Shown piece after piece: positions 12,180 through 23,600 of a stretch of 64,000 bases of DNA (within the stretch, counting starts at the first letter, position 1; the number at the start of each line of letters is the position of its first letter). The DNA lies in contig JAQFVV010006621.1 in the NCBI GenBank assembly GCA_028023455.1, positions 497,452-561,451 on the forward strand. The letters run 5' to 3'. The translations under genes and the position numbers were made by a program. The DNA comes from Epiperipatus broadwayi (lineage: Eukaryota; Onychophora; Udeonychophora; Euonychophora; Peripatidae). The notes below the pieces were generated by a model. It had not been told where the DNA came from. It was given only the letters and a program-made list of their open reading frames with translations, and ran no database searches.

Positions 12180-14609
12180 TGTAACCTAATAAATGAGTTC
12201 AAATAGAAATAACTAATATTCAACCATTGATGATGATGAATAATCACACTTAACAAAGACTACAATTAATGAAATATATACGCCTCGTTTAATAAAACAA
12301 ACTAATATTTATTACTACATTTCTAACATATACATAAAAATTTCTAGATAAATATGAAAATTGACATGAATAATAATAATAATTGATTATATAACAATCC
12401 TCAGATTAATTTTAAGTTCTTCCCCCTTTCCCTTCAAATGTATTTTGTATTAAGTTGGACGTCACATTGACCATGATTTTCACTCCATGAGAAAAGTATT
12501 AAAAAAAAATATTATCTGCTCATTAGCACACATACTTTAAAATCCAACATGTAAATAGAATAAAAAAAATGTTAGTAAAATTGAAGGAGCAAGTTTTTTA
12601 GAAAAGAGTCTTAAATTATTTTCTCCCCCTCCCTTCCAAGCGCTGAAATCTATACTGAACTTGAAACAAAATAATCCAATATTCTAATACTACTCATTAT
12701 TCCTCATTCAATCGCAATTATACACATATAAAATATCATTATGTATGTGCGTGTTTTATCCCATGATAACAAAATATTATTTAAAACCAAAATAATAATT
12801 AGTTAAAACTAAAATCATAATACCATAAAAAAAAAAAAAAAAAAATTGTTTTACATATTAATATTGTAAAATTAATAATCAAATCATTTTATACATTCAA
12901 GATCATTTATGAAGCTCAAAGTTATTTTTAGTAAGACATTCTTGTTTTAATCGATCTGAATAGTCTTTAAAGTTCTTTAAATAAAATATACCACTTTATT
13001 GCTAAAATGTTTCTTAAGACTGATATCATAAAGAAAATAGATATAAAAAGTCATATTACCGATCTTTTTGTTTGTGGCGAATTTCCAAGGGTTCAAACTT
13101 GTCTATATTTCTGCAGCTACTATGTGGGAACAATCTCTTTCTTGAGGTGTATAACTATTTAATGATGATGACTCTATTGAGGTTATTTGCTTTAGTGGAC
13201 AATTTGGAAATCATTATATTAATTTTTCTTCTCTTCCTGTCAAGCATGTGGATGAAATACAGCAGTTGTTTTCCCATTTGTAAATTTTCTTGAGTTTAAA
13301 ATCAGTTGTTGTAACAATTAATTGGACTTGATGATTAATATTTATCAGTAGATTAATTCATCTTCTTTGAATGCAGGTGAATGCTTTCTTTCTTCTATTA
13401 AAAACATCTTATTTATCTGGTCAGTTGAAAGGTGTAGAATATTATTTTAGACACATCTTTTCTTTCCTATGTGATGTGCAGCTTCCCCAGATGGTCTGGC
13501 AAATGGAATATACATATAATTTTTCTAGCAAGCCATTTTTTTTTTATTTTCAACGTTCAATATTATAGTTTAATAATCTGAATCAATCACAACAATAATC
13601 TTAATAATAATTCAAAACAGCTTTTTATATCCAATTTTTAGCTACCTTAACCAATCAGAGATAGCATCACTTGCTATTTTTGGACAAATTTGTTTTAATT
13701 AGATCTCTAATTTATTTTCAACCAAAGTATTTTTCAACTGAAAAGTTTAATCCTTTTTCCAGACACTTTTGTTTTAAAAAAAAAATAGACTCAATTCTTA
13801 TTTCCTTTCTTTTGTTTTTTCTTTCTTTTTAACATCCAGGTAACACTTCAAATCTTTGAGCTTCCTTCTTTAGATCTTGATAAGACAAATTCAATTTTGA
13901 CTCATTATAAGCTTTCAAAGTGACAATCATTTACAAAAAAAATTACTACAAAGATCGATATCTGATTAAACAGATTTCCTCTTTTAACAAAAAAAATTGT
14001 ACAAAAAAAAATAATTTGACAGATTTAATACTTCCTTTTCTTTCAATATTTAAGAAATGTAAATTTTGTATGTAATGTACACACATCCTTCATTCTTTCA
14101 AATCATTCATAAACTAACCCTAAATAATGTGATTGCTAGCTTAGGAATTATAAACCAATTATTTAATTAAATCTGTAACTTTTAAATCCCACTTATAATT
14201 AAAGAAAAGCAAAATAAAAGTATAGAATAAGACATTAAAATTGATCAAGCATAGGTTAGTTTTAAAGAAAGTTAAAATGTTTAATATTTGAAATATACAA
14301 CAATTAAATAATTTACACATACATTGTCTATATGTATGCATTATAACTTTGCTTTTTAAAGGAATTTAAATATTAAATAGTTTAAATGTGTGTATTACCT
14401 TTCTATCAACACACAAACAAGTAAAGCATGTAATTGTTGACCCATTCTTTCTCTGTTTAAAGCTTTTAGAACTGGACCTTGTAGGGTTTGAACTTGGATG
14501 CCCTACAGCTTCTTTTATGGCTATATAAAATTGTGATGATGATTTTGTTTGACCTTTTCTACATGCACATTACTATAAATTTAGCTAGTGACTAAATTGT
14601 AATGGCACA
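12180..14609 (-). repeat. 3' LTR (2430 bp) of the minus-strand LTR retrotransposon
   Basis: On the minus strand it begins tgtgccattac and ends attaggttaca, the expected TG...CA ends. It is directly preceded, in element orientation, by a polypurine tract. The sequence repeats at 17958-21138. Frames of 73 and 65 codons (13072-13293 and 13371-13568) are present in both LTRs only because the LTRs are copies; their Leu/Ile/Phe-rich products are not believable proteins. Small tracts differ between the copies, for example the poly-A near 12828 and a deletion near 13892. Confidence 0.85.
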
Positions 14610-14610
14610 A

Positions 14611-14623
14611 CTTTCTCCCCCTT
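14611..14623 (-). other. Polypurine tract
   Basis: On the minus strand this reads aagggggagaaag, immediately before the LTR start tgtgcc (one base between). Polypurine tracts prime plus-strand DNA synthesis in LTR retrotransposons and sit at exactly this place. Confidence 0.8.
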
Positions 14624-14794
14624 CGGATAAAATCATCAGCACTTTGGTTTTAACTATATTTTAAAAAAAAATCCTAACTAATAAATACACTAATAATAAT
14701 AAACACTTATAATATATAAAAAAAAATTAACTACTGCTAAATATATTTTTCATTAGAAAACCTAAAAGTAATTTATTTGGAGATCTTTGCCAGG

Positions 14795-14983
14795 CTATTC
14801 TGCTGAAGTATAAGGGATCAAACTCCTAGCATTATAGGTCCCCTTATTCCCATCAAGAGCAGCAAGCATAAAGGCATTCTCCCCTATTTTCTTGGTAATT
14901 TGGAATGGCTTTTTCTTTTCAAACCATATTGTGGTCTGCATAAAAATGCACCTGTACATCCAGTCCCTTTTTAATATTTCCAT
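14795..14983 (-). pseudogene. C-terminal remnant of LTR-retrotransposon Pol (integrase end)
   Basis: The minus-strand frame reads KPFQITKKIGENAFMLAALD and later SLIPYT, then a stop. This matches the usual end of gypsy-type integrases, where a GPF-x-I-x-KK-x-G-x-NAY/F block is followed by a short DNA-interacting tail ending near L-x-PY. It overlaps the 571-codon frame in another reading phase, so translation would need a frameshift. No catalytic DDE part of integrase is present upstream: the preceding DNA is the 48-bp repeat array. I infer a deletion that joined Gag to the last piece of Pol. Confidence 0.6.
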
Positions 14984-16634
14984 TTTTCATCTTGACTGGA
15001 TATTTATAAAACATATCCGGAGGATTTATTTTATATAACCTCCTCTTACAAACTCCATTTAGAAATATGGACTCTTGGTACCATACGTAATATGCCTTGA
15101 AGTTTTTCGGAAAGATTGACTCTCTATACCATACATACTTTATTTTTAAATTTTCCAGAAAGATTGACTCTCTGTACCATATATAATTCATTCTTAAATC
15201 TTCCAGAGAGGTTGATTCTCTGGGCCACGTATAATTTATTTTTAAAATTTCTAGAAAGGTTGACTCTTTGTACCATATATAAGGCACATTTAAAATTTCC
15301 AGAGCATTTACATTTTTCAGAAAGATATTTTCTTTGTACCATATATAATGGACATTAAAACTCTTCAGAGAGATTGACTCTCTGTGCCATGTATAATTTA
15401 TTTTTAAACTCTCTAAAAAGGTTGACTCTTTGTACCATATATACTTCATCCTTAAATCTTCCAGAGAGATTGATTCTCTGGGCCATGTATAATTTATTTT
15501 TAAATTTTCTAAAAAGGTTGACTCTTTGTACCAAATATAAGGCACACTTAAATTTAACAGAGCATTTAAATTTTTCAGAGAGATTGATTCTCTGTCTGAT
15601 ACACACTGGACATTTACATTTTTCAGAGAGATTGCCTCTCTGTACCAGATATAACTTATTTTTGACTTTTCCAGAGCAGTTGAATTTTTCAGAGAGATTT
15701 GGACATTTACATTTTTCAGAAAGATTGTCTCTCTATACCATATATAAGGTATCTCCAATCTATTTGAGAAGACAGATTTTTGAAACCACACATGCTGGTT
15801 AGTTACTAGATTGAGAACTACAGACTGTTGAAACTTTTGCTCTCTTTCTAAAATAACTGGTTTCATCTTCCTTATTGCCTCTCTTAAATCAATCATCTTA
15901 TTGGATGCATGAAGTTTTTCTTCCAATTCTCGTTTCCTTCTTTTCACTTCATGATCTATCCCAATCTGCTCTCTGTCCATCACCTCATGTATTCTTTTTA
16001 CTGAGAGATTAGATTTTATGGCTACTATTGGCCTTTCCACTTCTTGTGATCTACTCTCCTCTATCAGTATATTAGCTGATTTACCTATTTCTTCCTCTAA
16101 TCTCTCGCTCCTTTCTCTATTATCAGTAGTCTGACAATCTAGCTTATCTTTTAACACTAGTGATCTTTGACTACCTTCTATTATGCTCTCTATGGATTGA
16201 CATATCCTTTGTCCTAGACTTTCCATACTTTTCTTACTCTCTTCTCTTAGACTCTCTATACTTTTCTCCATCTTTTGTTCTAGATTTATCATACTTTTAT
16301 TATTTTTCTCTATCTTTTGTTCTAGATTTACCATACTTTGCTTACTATCTTCTCTCATACTTCTGAGCATCTGCATTATCATGTCCATGTCTGATGGTGC
16401 CATCTTTGCTATTTGAGCCTGGCCCACTTCTGACTCCTCATCTACTTCCACACTTGAGGCCGTATTATTGCTACTAACATTAAAGGCATCTTCCTCTACT
16501 TCCTCTCTTTCCTCTTGTGTTTTTAAGAAAACCTCCCCATCCTCTTCTTCAGTATGAAAACGATCACTGATTCCTGGTATTGGGGCACCTTCCTCTTCCA
16601 TAACCTCTTCCATACTATAATTTAGTTCACTCAT
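14919..16634 (-). CDS. Gag-like coiled-coil protein with ~15 tandem 16-residue repeats
   Basis: An uninterrupted 571-codon minus-strand frame, the longest believable one in the window. Residues 1-75 are strongly acidic (runs of Glu and Asp). Residues ~80-270 are charged and heptad-like, rich in the pattern S-M-x-N/S-L-E/G-Q-K/R, and predict a long coiled coil. Residues ~285-525 consist of about fifteen units of 16 residues, with consensus Y-[ITV]-W-[YPH]-[RK]-E-S-[IT]-[FS]-L-x-x-[LF]-[KR]-x-x; a few units carry insertions. The tail includes a short stretch before the Pol remnant. No zinc knuckle is seen. Position between the PBS and polypurine tract argues that it is the Gag of this element; the start ATG at 16634 is preceded by a ~1.3-kb leader. 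The repeat array may be a recent minisatellite expansion inside Gag, and a function for it is unknown. Confidence 0.65.
   Translation of the reverse strand: MSELNYSMEEVMEEEGAPIPGISDRFHTEEEDGEVFLKTQEEREEVEEDAFNVSSNNTASSVEVDEESEVGQAQIAKMAPSDMDMIMQMLRSMREDSKQSMVNLEQKIEKNNKSMINLEQKMEKSIESLREESKKSMESLGQRICQSIESIIEGSQRSLVLKDKLDCQTTDNRERSERLEEEIGKSANILIEESRSQEVERPIVAIKSNLSVKRIHEVMDREQIGIDHEVKRRKRELEEKLHASNKMIDLREAIRKMKPVILEREQKFQQSVVLNLVTNQHVWFQKSVFSNRLEIPYIWYRETIFLKNVNVQISLKNSTALEKSKISYIWYREAISLKNVNVQCVSDRESISLKNLNALLNLSVPYIWYKESTFLENLKINYTWPRESISLEDLRMKYIWYKESTFLESLKINYTWHRESISLKSFNVHYIWYKENIFLKNVNALEILNVPYIWYKESTFLEILKINYTWPRESTSLEDLRMNYIWYRESIFLENLKIKYVWYRESIFPKNFKAYYVWYQESIFLNGVCKRRLYKINPPDMFYKYPVKMKNGNIKKGLDVQVHFYADHNMV
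15060..15790 (-). repeat. 48-bp coding minisatellite
   Basis: Units of 48 bp (16 codons) with marks such as tctctgtaccatatataa and ttccagagag on the plus strand. Because 48 is a multiple of three, all six frames stay partly open, which explains several overlapping short frames on both strands here. Some units are shortened or lengthened (near 15296-15330 and 15545-15575), yet no stop enters the main minus-strand frame. Confidence 0.85.
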
Positions 16635-17937
16635 GTTATAAAACTATATATATCCCATCTGTACTTCCCTGACCATCAAAAATCCACACATCTTCTCCCT
16701 GTCTGACACCTATATTTGACTAACTGACTGATTTTCACCTTATTATGCATTACAAATACAACAAAAAAAAAATTTTAATATCCTTATTTAATGAACTACA
16801 CAACAATAATCTATAGTGCATGTCTGTCTGTAATAGCCCAAATTATACATTCATCCATTTTCCCAGAAATCCGACAGATATTGACAGTCCACAGAATGAC
16901 TAGCAGTTCACAATCCTGAGATAAATAAAAGAATTCAGTCACAACACTATAATCACACAATGCATCACGAGCACTCAGAAGATCATCCCAATTCGATCAC
17001 TATTAACTACCACAACCCTTGATTGAATGAAGCAAACTCTGTTGCAATAAAAGAACTATTAAGTCTTAGGGGCTAAGATAGATAAACTATGCCTTGCTCT
17101 CTCTCTTGGAGTCTTATGTGGCAAGTATCAAGGAATGCCCTGCTTATTATAGACTACAAAAACGAAACCTTGCTCTCTCTCTCTTGGAGACTTATAGGCT
17201 GATATCATGGCAGGACTACTGTTAACTGCTTCATGAAAAAAAAAAAAAAATAAGACTAACATATAAACTTGATTGGAAAACTATGCCGTGCTCTCTCTCT
17301 TGGAGACTTATAGGCTGTTATCATGGCAGGTCTGCTGTTAACTGCTTCATGATAAAATAAAGATAACATATAAATTGGGTTGGAGCAGTGAATGGGTTTG
17401 ATCATTCATAAGTTACACGAAATACATAGCATTCTCAAGGCAATGACAAAACTCTCCACTCATCATCAAAACAGCAATCTAACCAACCAAACTCCAACGA
17501 TCAACCATCCAATCAAACCTCTAAAATCATAGACTTTTTACAAAATGAACTCCCCAAACACACATGAGACTACTATTCCATAATTCATCACTATTACTAT
17601 GCCTATCCTATCTGGCAATAAATTATTTTAATGTTCCACAAAAAAAAATTATATTATTTATTTCACTTTTGTCTTAAGTTGTGATATTCATCTCTATTTT
17701 CAAAATTGAAAAAAAAAAAACTGTTTTATGGCTGTACCCATTTTATCATCATCAATGAAAAATTAAATCATATTAAACATCATCATCTAAAATAAGACTG
17801 TTTGGCCAAGAAAATTTTGTAAGACAAAAAAAAAATTTTACTGAAAAAAAAATTTTACTAAAAAATTTCTCTATTTTTAACCACACATCTCCTATCATTC
17901 TATATACTCTCTTTTTCAGGTATATGGCAAAATATCA
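16635..17937 (-). other. 5' leader of the minus-strand LTR retrotransposon
   Basis: This is untranslated leader between the primer binding site and the Gag start. It holds a repeated block (17168-17280 and 17286-17360, starting cc[tg]tgctctctct, sharing cttggagacttataggctg and ctgttaactgcttcatg) plus a shorter partial copy at 17092. The repeats are spaced about 118 and 76 bp apart. No other frame is open. Packaging signals of retroelements often lie in this interval, but nothing specific can be claimed. Confidence 0.6.
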
Positions 17938-17956
17938 GGCCCCAGTTGGGTGTCCA
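17938..17956 (-). other. tRNA primer binding site
   Basis: On the minus strand, one base after the LTR end attaggttaca, comes TGGACACCCAACTGGGGCC. A primer binding site normally starts TGG, complementary to the CCA end of a tRNA, just inside the 5' LTR. The sequence is close in pattern to lysine-tRNA type sites (TGG..CCCAAC..GGGGC), but the exact tRNA would need comparison with the host tRNA set. Confidence 0.75.
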
Positions 17957-17993
17957 TTGTAACCTAATAAATGAGTTCAAATAGAAATAACTA

Positions 17994-18793
17994 AGTAAAT
18001 TCAAAAAAAAAAAAGATATTACCATACCTGAGTAGTCCATAGAATGATCATAAGTAAATTATTATAACAAATTATTATATGGAAATGTATTATATGAAAT
18101 CACGTGAAGTGAGTACACTAGTAATTCAATAAAATATAGCTCAGGTATACAGACAGTAATCTTATCCACTTTCATTTCTTGGTTTGATGTTAAGTGCATG
18201 TTTAAAGATATACTAAGTGAATATGGTCTAGCAGGGCGCCACTAGATTATCTGAATCTAGACACGGTTATATCTGATAACCTTTTACATGTACCGGGTTT
18301 GAATCCCTTCTTGGTACTTTATTTCTAAAAAAAAAATGAGAGATTTTGCTTTTTGAGCCATATCACTATAAGCATTAATAGTTAGGTAAAAGTAAAACAT
18401 CTATAAACCAAAGTGGAGTTCATTGAACATAAATCATTTCTCAGATCTTAACATAACAAATGTATTTCAATATTTTTATAAGTTCACTAGCTCAGATTAT
18501 ATATAACTAATTTAGGATGGCAATTCACTCATCCTTGCATGAAATAGATGATGGGATGTGGTTATAATAATACTAAGAAATCACTAAATATTATAAAATC
18601 AATATTTATTTATGGCCTTTAAACAGTAAACAGCTCATTAATTAAAACGTTGATGACGATGATGATGATGATAATAATAACGATAATGACAAGGGTTTCA
18701 ACTACAGCTCTAGGACTAAGCCTAAACATAAAACTAAATTTTATGAAGAAATTCCTAATTATTGCTTAATTTTAGCATATTTACTTATATCTT
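17994..18793. mobile_element. Unclassified ~800-bp insertion with 9-bp target duplication
   Basis: The nonamer aaataacta occurs once in the other LTR (12207-12215) and twice here, at 17985-17993 and 18794-18802, exactly bracketing the extra DNA. The insertion has no obvious terminal inverted repeats and no open frame. Around 18225-18315 it carries a structured, G+C-richer block: ctagattatctgaatctag and ggttatatctgataacc form hairpins, and gggtttgaatccc matches a polymerase III B box with a paired T-stem. It may be a tRNA-related SINE or a non-autonomous DNA element; 9-bp duplications are usual for Mutator-type elements. Confidence 0.7.
18225..18315 (+). other. tRNA-like block inside the insertion
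   Basis: Hairpins CTAGATT/AATCTAG and GGTTAT/ATAACC are followed by ccgggtttgaatccc inside a gtacc...ggtac stem. The B-box-like word fits GGTTCRANTCC with one mismatch. The order resembles D-arm, anticodon arm and T-arm, but the first hairpin is too long for a D-arm and the middle loop lacks a T before the presumed anticodon, so a working tRNA is unlikely. Confidence 0.35.
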
Positions 18794-21136
18794 AAATAAC
18801 TAATATTCATCCATTGATGATGATGAATAATCACACTTAACAAAGACTACAATTAATGAAATATATACGCCTCGTTTAATAAAACAAACTAATATTTATT
18901 ACTACATTTCTAACATATACATAAAAATTTCTAGATAAATATGAAAATTGACATGAATAATAATAATAATTGATTATATAACAATCCTCAGATTAATTTT
19001 AAGTTCTTCCCCCTTTCCCTTCAAATGTATTTTGTATTAAGTTGGACGTCACATTGACCATGATTTTCACTCCATGAGAAAAGTATTAAAAAAAAATATT
19101 ATCTGCTCATTAGCACACATACTTTAAAATCCAACATGTAAATAGAATAAAAAAAAATGTTAGTAAAATTGAAGGAGCAAGTTTTTTAGAAAAGAGTCTT
19201 AAATTATTTTCTCCCCCTCCCTTCCAAGCGCTGAAATCTATACTGAACTTGAAACAAAATAATCCAATATTCTAATACTACTCATTATTCCTCATTCAAT
19301 CGCAATTATACACATATAAAATATCATTATGTATGTGCGTGTTTTATCCCATGATAACAAAATATTATTTAAAACCAAAATAATATTAGTTAAAACTAAA
19401 ATCATAATACCATAAAAAAAAAAATAAAAAAAATTGTTTTACATATTAATATTGTAAAATTAATAATCAAATCATTTTATACATTCAAGATCATTTATGA
19501 AGCTCAAAGTTATTTTTAGTAAGACATTCTTGTTTTAATCGATCTGAATAGTCTTTAAAGTTCTTTAAATAAAATATACCACTTTATTGCTAAAATGTTT
19601 CTTAAGACTGATATCATAAAGAAAATAGATATAAAAAGTCATATTACCGATCTTTTTGTTTGTGGCGAATTTCCAAGGGTTCAAACTTGTCTATATTTCT
19701 GCAGCTACTATGTGGGAACAATCTCTTTCTTGAGGTGTATAACTATTTAATGATGATGACTCTATTGAGGTTATTTGCTTTAGTGGACAATTTGGAAATC
19801 ATTATATTAATTTTTCTTCTCTTCCTGTCAAGCATGTGGATGAAATACAGCAGTTGTTTTCCCATTTGTAAATTTTCTTGAGTTTAAAATCAGTTGTTGT
19901 AACAATTAATTGGACTTGATGATTAATATTTATCAGTAGATTAATTCATCTTCTTTGAATGCAGGTGAATGCTTTCTTTCTTCTATTAAAAACATCTTAT
20001 TTATCTGGTCAGTTGAAAGGTGTAGAATATTATTTTAGACACATCTTTTCTTTCCTATGTGATGTGCAGCTTCCCCAGATGGTCTGGCAAATGGAATATA
20101 CATATAATTTTTCTAGCAAGCCATTTTTTTTTTATTTTCAACGTTCAATATTATAGTTTAATAATCTGAATCAATCACAATAATAATCTTAATAATAATT
20201 CAAAACAGCTTTTTATATCCAATTTTTAGCTACCTTAACCAATCAGAGATAGCATCACTTGCTATTTTTGGACAAATTTGTTTTAATTAGATCTCTAATT
20301 TATTTTCAACCAAAGTATTTTTCAACTGAAAAGTTTAATCCTTTTTCCAGACACTTTTGTTTTAAAAAAAAATAGACTCAATTCTTATTTCCTTTCTTTT
20401 GTTTTTTCTTTCTTTTTAACATCCAGGTAACACTTCAAATCTTTGAGCTTCCTTCTTTAGATCTTGATAAGACAAATTCAATTTTTATAAGCTTTCAAAG
20501 TGACAATCATTTACAAAAAAAATTACTACAAAGATCGATATCTGATTAAACAGATTTCCTCTTTTAACAAAAAAAATTGTACAAAAAAAAATAATTTGAC
20601 AGATTTAATACTTCCTTTTCTTTCAATATTTAAGAAATGTAAATTTTGTATGTAATGTACACACATCCTTCATTCTTTCAAATCATTCATAAACTAACCT
20701 TAAATACTATAATTGCTAGCTTAGTAATTATAAACCAATTATTTAATTAAATCTGTAACTTTTTAAATCCCACTTATAATTAAAGAAAAGCAAAATAAAA
20801 GTATAGAATAAGACATTAAAATTGATCAAGCATAGGTTAGTTTTAAAGAAAGTTAAAATGTTTAATATTTGAAATATACAACAATTAAATAATTTACACA
20901 TACATTGTCTATATGTATGCATTATAACTTTGCTTTTTAAAGGAATTTAAATATTAAATAGTTTAAATGTGTGTATTACCTTTCTATCAACACACAAACA
21001 AGTAAAGCATGTAATTGTTGACCCATTCTTTCTCTGTTTAAAGCTTTTAGAACTGGACCTTGTAGGGTTTGAACTTGGATGCCCTACAGCTTCTTTTATG
21101 GCTATATAAAATTGTGATGATGATTTTGTTTGACCT

Positions 21137-21360
21137 TTAAAGTATGAAGGTTGGCTATCTTAATATAAATCTGAGCACTTATTGTATAGATGTGTACATA
21201 TGATAATCTGTACCAACAGATGAGTGCTGGTTTAGCATGAAATACATATATTGGTGATTATTTATAGACATATATGTGGTCTAGTATTATCAGAGATATG
21301 AGATAGAATGAAGAGTTGAGCATCATGTGAAATTCTGAGCTCAAAATACCCTATATATTA
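21137..21360. mobile_element. 5'-truncated copy of the foldback MITE
   Basis: Nearly identical to 11934-12152 (one clear difference is caacagatgag against caactgatgag). Its left part is missing and it begins exactly where the truncated LTR ends. It runs to the same terminus, ccctatata, and is followed by tattacattgtttatata as in the first copy. Confidence 0.85.
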
Positions 21361-21364
21361 CATT

Positions 21365-21398
<34 letters not shown>

Positions 21399-22067
21399 CC
21401 TGTATGTTAGATATTAACATTTATTATGAAAAATTTTGTTAGAGTTTTTAGCATATATTTTACAAGTTAATTATACATGTAGCATGGTAATTCGACTTCA
21501 TTATTATTTTAGATATAGTTCAAAATTTGTCATTACTATAAATTAAAGGTATGGCAAAAAACAGAAATAGTGATTATTGTGATCACATGTTAATATTTAT
21601 TGATAGTATCTTATTGTTTAAGATATTTAATGTTCATCCATATTAATCAAACGAAGTTTTAATATGAACTAAGAGAATAATTTTATTACTCCAAAATCCA
21701 TAAGATGTTTAAGCCCAGAAGTATCAGTACTGAAATCAAACCAACGATCTTAGATTTAGATCTGACACGCTAACACTATGCATTTTAGTCAGACAAGAAT
21801 AGGTAAATTGCTTATCCTCAATTTTTATAATATAAATTAAAGTTCATAATATGACGTAATAATTTAGAACATTAATGTAAATACTTTTTTGCACGTGACA
21901 AAAATTTCAGTAATACTTATTACTTAAATTTTTAATAAATTTTAACACCCATTTTAAAACAAATAATAGAAGAACTATCTTAGATCTTTAAATGTTAAAT
22001 GTACTACAGAAAATAAGATAATTCAATTAAGTACAATTTGGGGAATGCACATGTAAATCTATACATT
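21361..22067. other. (TA)n tract and AT-rich DNA with a SINE-like fragment
   Basis: A (TA)n tract (about 21369-21398) follows the MITE. The rest is AT-rich and has no coding sequence. On the minus strand at 21729-21795 there is a tRNA-like block described separately. Confidence 0.6.
21729..21795 (-). other. tRNA-like (SINE head) fragment
   Basis: On the minus strand: gtgttagcgtgtcaga (A-box-like), then gatctaaatctaagatc (a 5-bp stem and 7-base loop where the anticodon arm belongs), then ggtttgatttcagtac (B-box-like). Box spacing is right for a tRNA-derived SINE head. The loop lacks the invariant T before the anticodon, so a functional tRNA is unlikely. Confidence 0.4.
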
Positions 22068-23208
<1,141 letters not shown>

Positions 23209-23600
23209 TACCACCTGGATACAAACCTAGTAGCAGGTAAGCAAATAACCTCTTAGCTTTTTATTAATAAAAGGCAATTTATTTGCTAATAACTAATAAA
23301 AATGTCCAATAAAACAATTTAAAACACTCAAATATTTATTTTGATTGTAAAAAAGGACAGAGAAATCCAAAATCCGTACCTAATACTAATAGACAAATGC
23401 ATAGTTAAAAGCTAGCAGATCTAATAACTAATGCCAAAATCTTAGGCAAATTTAATTTTTTAATAAGAGTAGATAAAAAATCAAATCTACAAAACTCAAT
23501 AATTTTGCAGATAACTGAATTGTATTGGTTAGATATATTAGTGTTTGTTTTAAAAAAAAAAATTTAAACATACCTTTGAAAAATAATTGAAAAACTTAAA

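Larger units (their letters stand above)
12180..21138 (-). mobile_element. LTR retrotransposon (Ty3/gypsy-type by its Pol remnant), minus strand, internally deleted
   Basis: The element runs on the minus strand: truncated 5' LTR (right), primer binding site at 17938-17956, leader with tandem repeats, a 571-codon Gag-like frame, a short Pol C-terminal remnant, a polypurine tract at 14611-14623, and the complete 3' LTR (left). Almost all of Pol (protease, reverse transcriptase, RNase H and most of integrase) is missing, so it could only move using enzymes from a relative. LTR copies differ by a few substitutions and small indels, so the insertion is fairly recent. The left flank is a (TA)n tract next to a MITE. 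The right LTR lacks about 50 terminal bases and joins the interior of a second MITE copy. Confidence 0.85.
17958..21138 (-). repeat. 5' LTR, truncated and interrupted by an insertion
   Basis: Copy of the 12180-14609 LTR, starting (plus strand) tgtaacctaataaatgag. It is interrupted at 17994-18802 by a ~0.8-kb insertion. It follows the other LTR to base 14557 (21138 here) and then stops, missing the last ~52 bp. At that point the sequence switches to the MITE interior (equivalent to 11934 onward) with two shared T bases. Confidence 0.85.

Noticed and set aside
13072-13568. Two short frames repeated exactly at 19660-20156
   Set aside because: The duplication reflects the two LTR copies, not conserved genes; the products are Leu/Ile/Phe-rich and unremarkable.
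15060-15790. CRISPR-like array
   Set aside because: The units are contiguous 48-bp imperfect tandem repeats with no unique spacers, inside a eukaryotic retroelement.
15116-15802. Plus-strand frames of 80 and 142 codons and minus-strand frames of 72 and 83 codons
   Set aside because: Shadows of the 48-bp minisatellite, whose length keeps several frames open at once.
21729-21795. Functional tRNA gene
   Set aside because: The presumed anticodon loop lacks the invariant T33 and an acceptor stem cannot be formed by eye.
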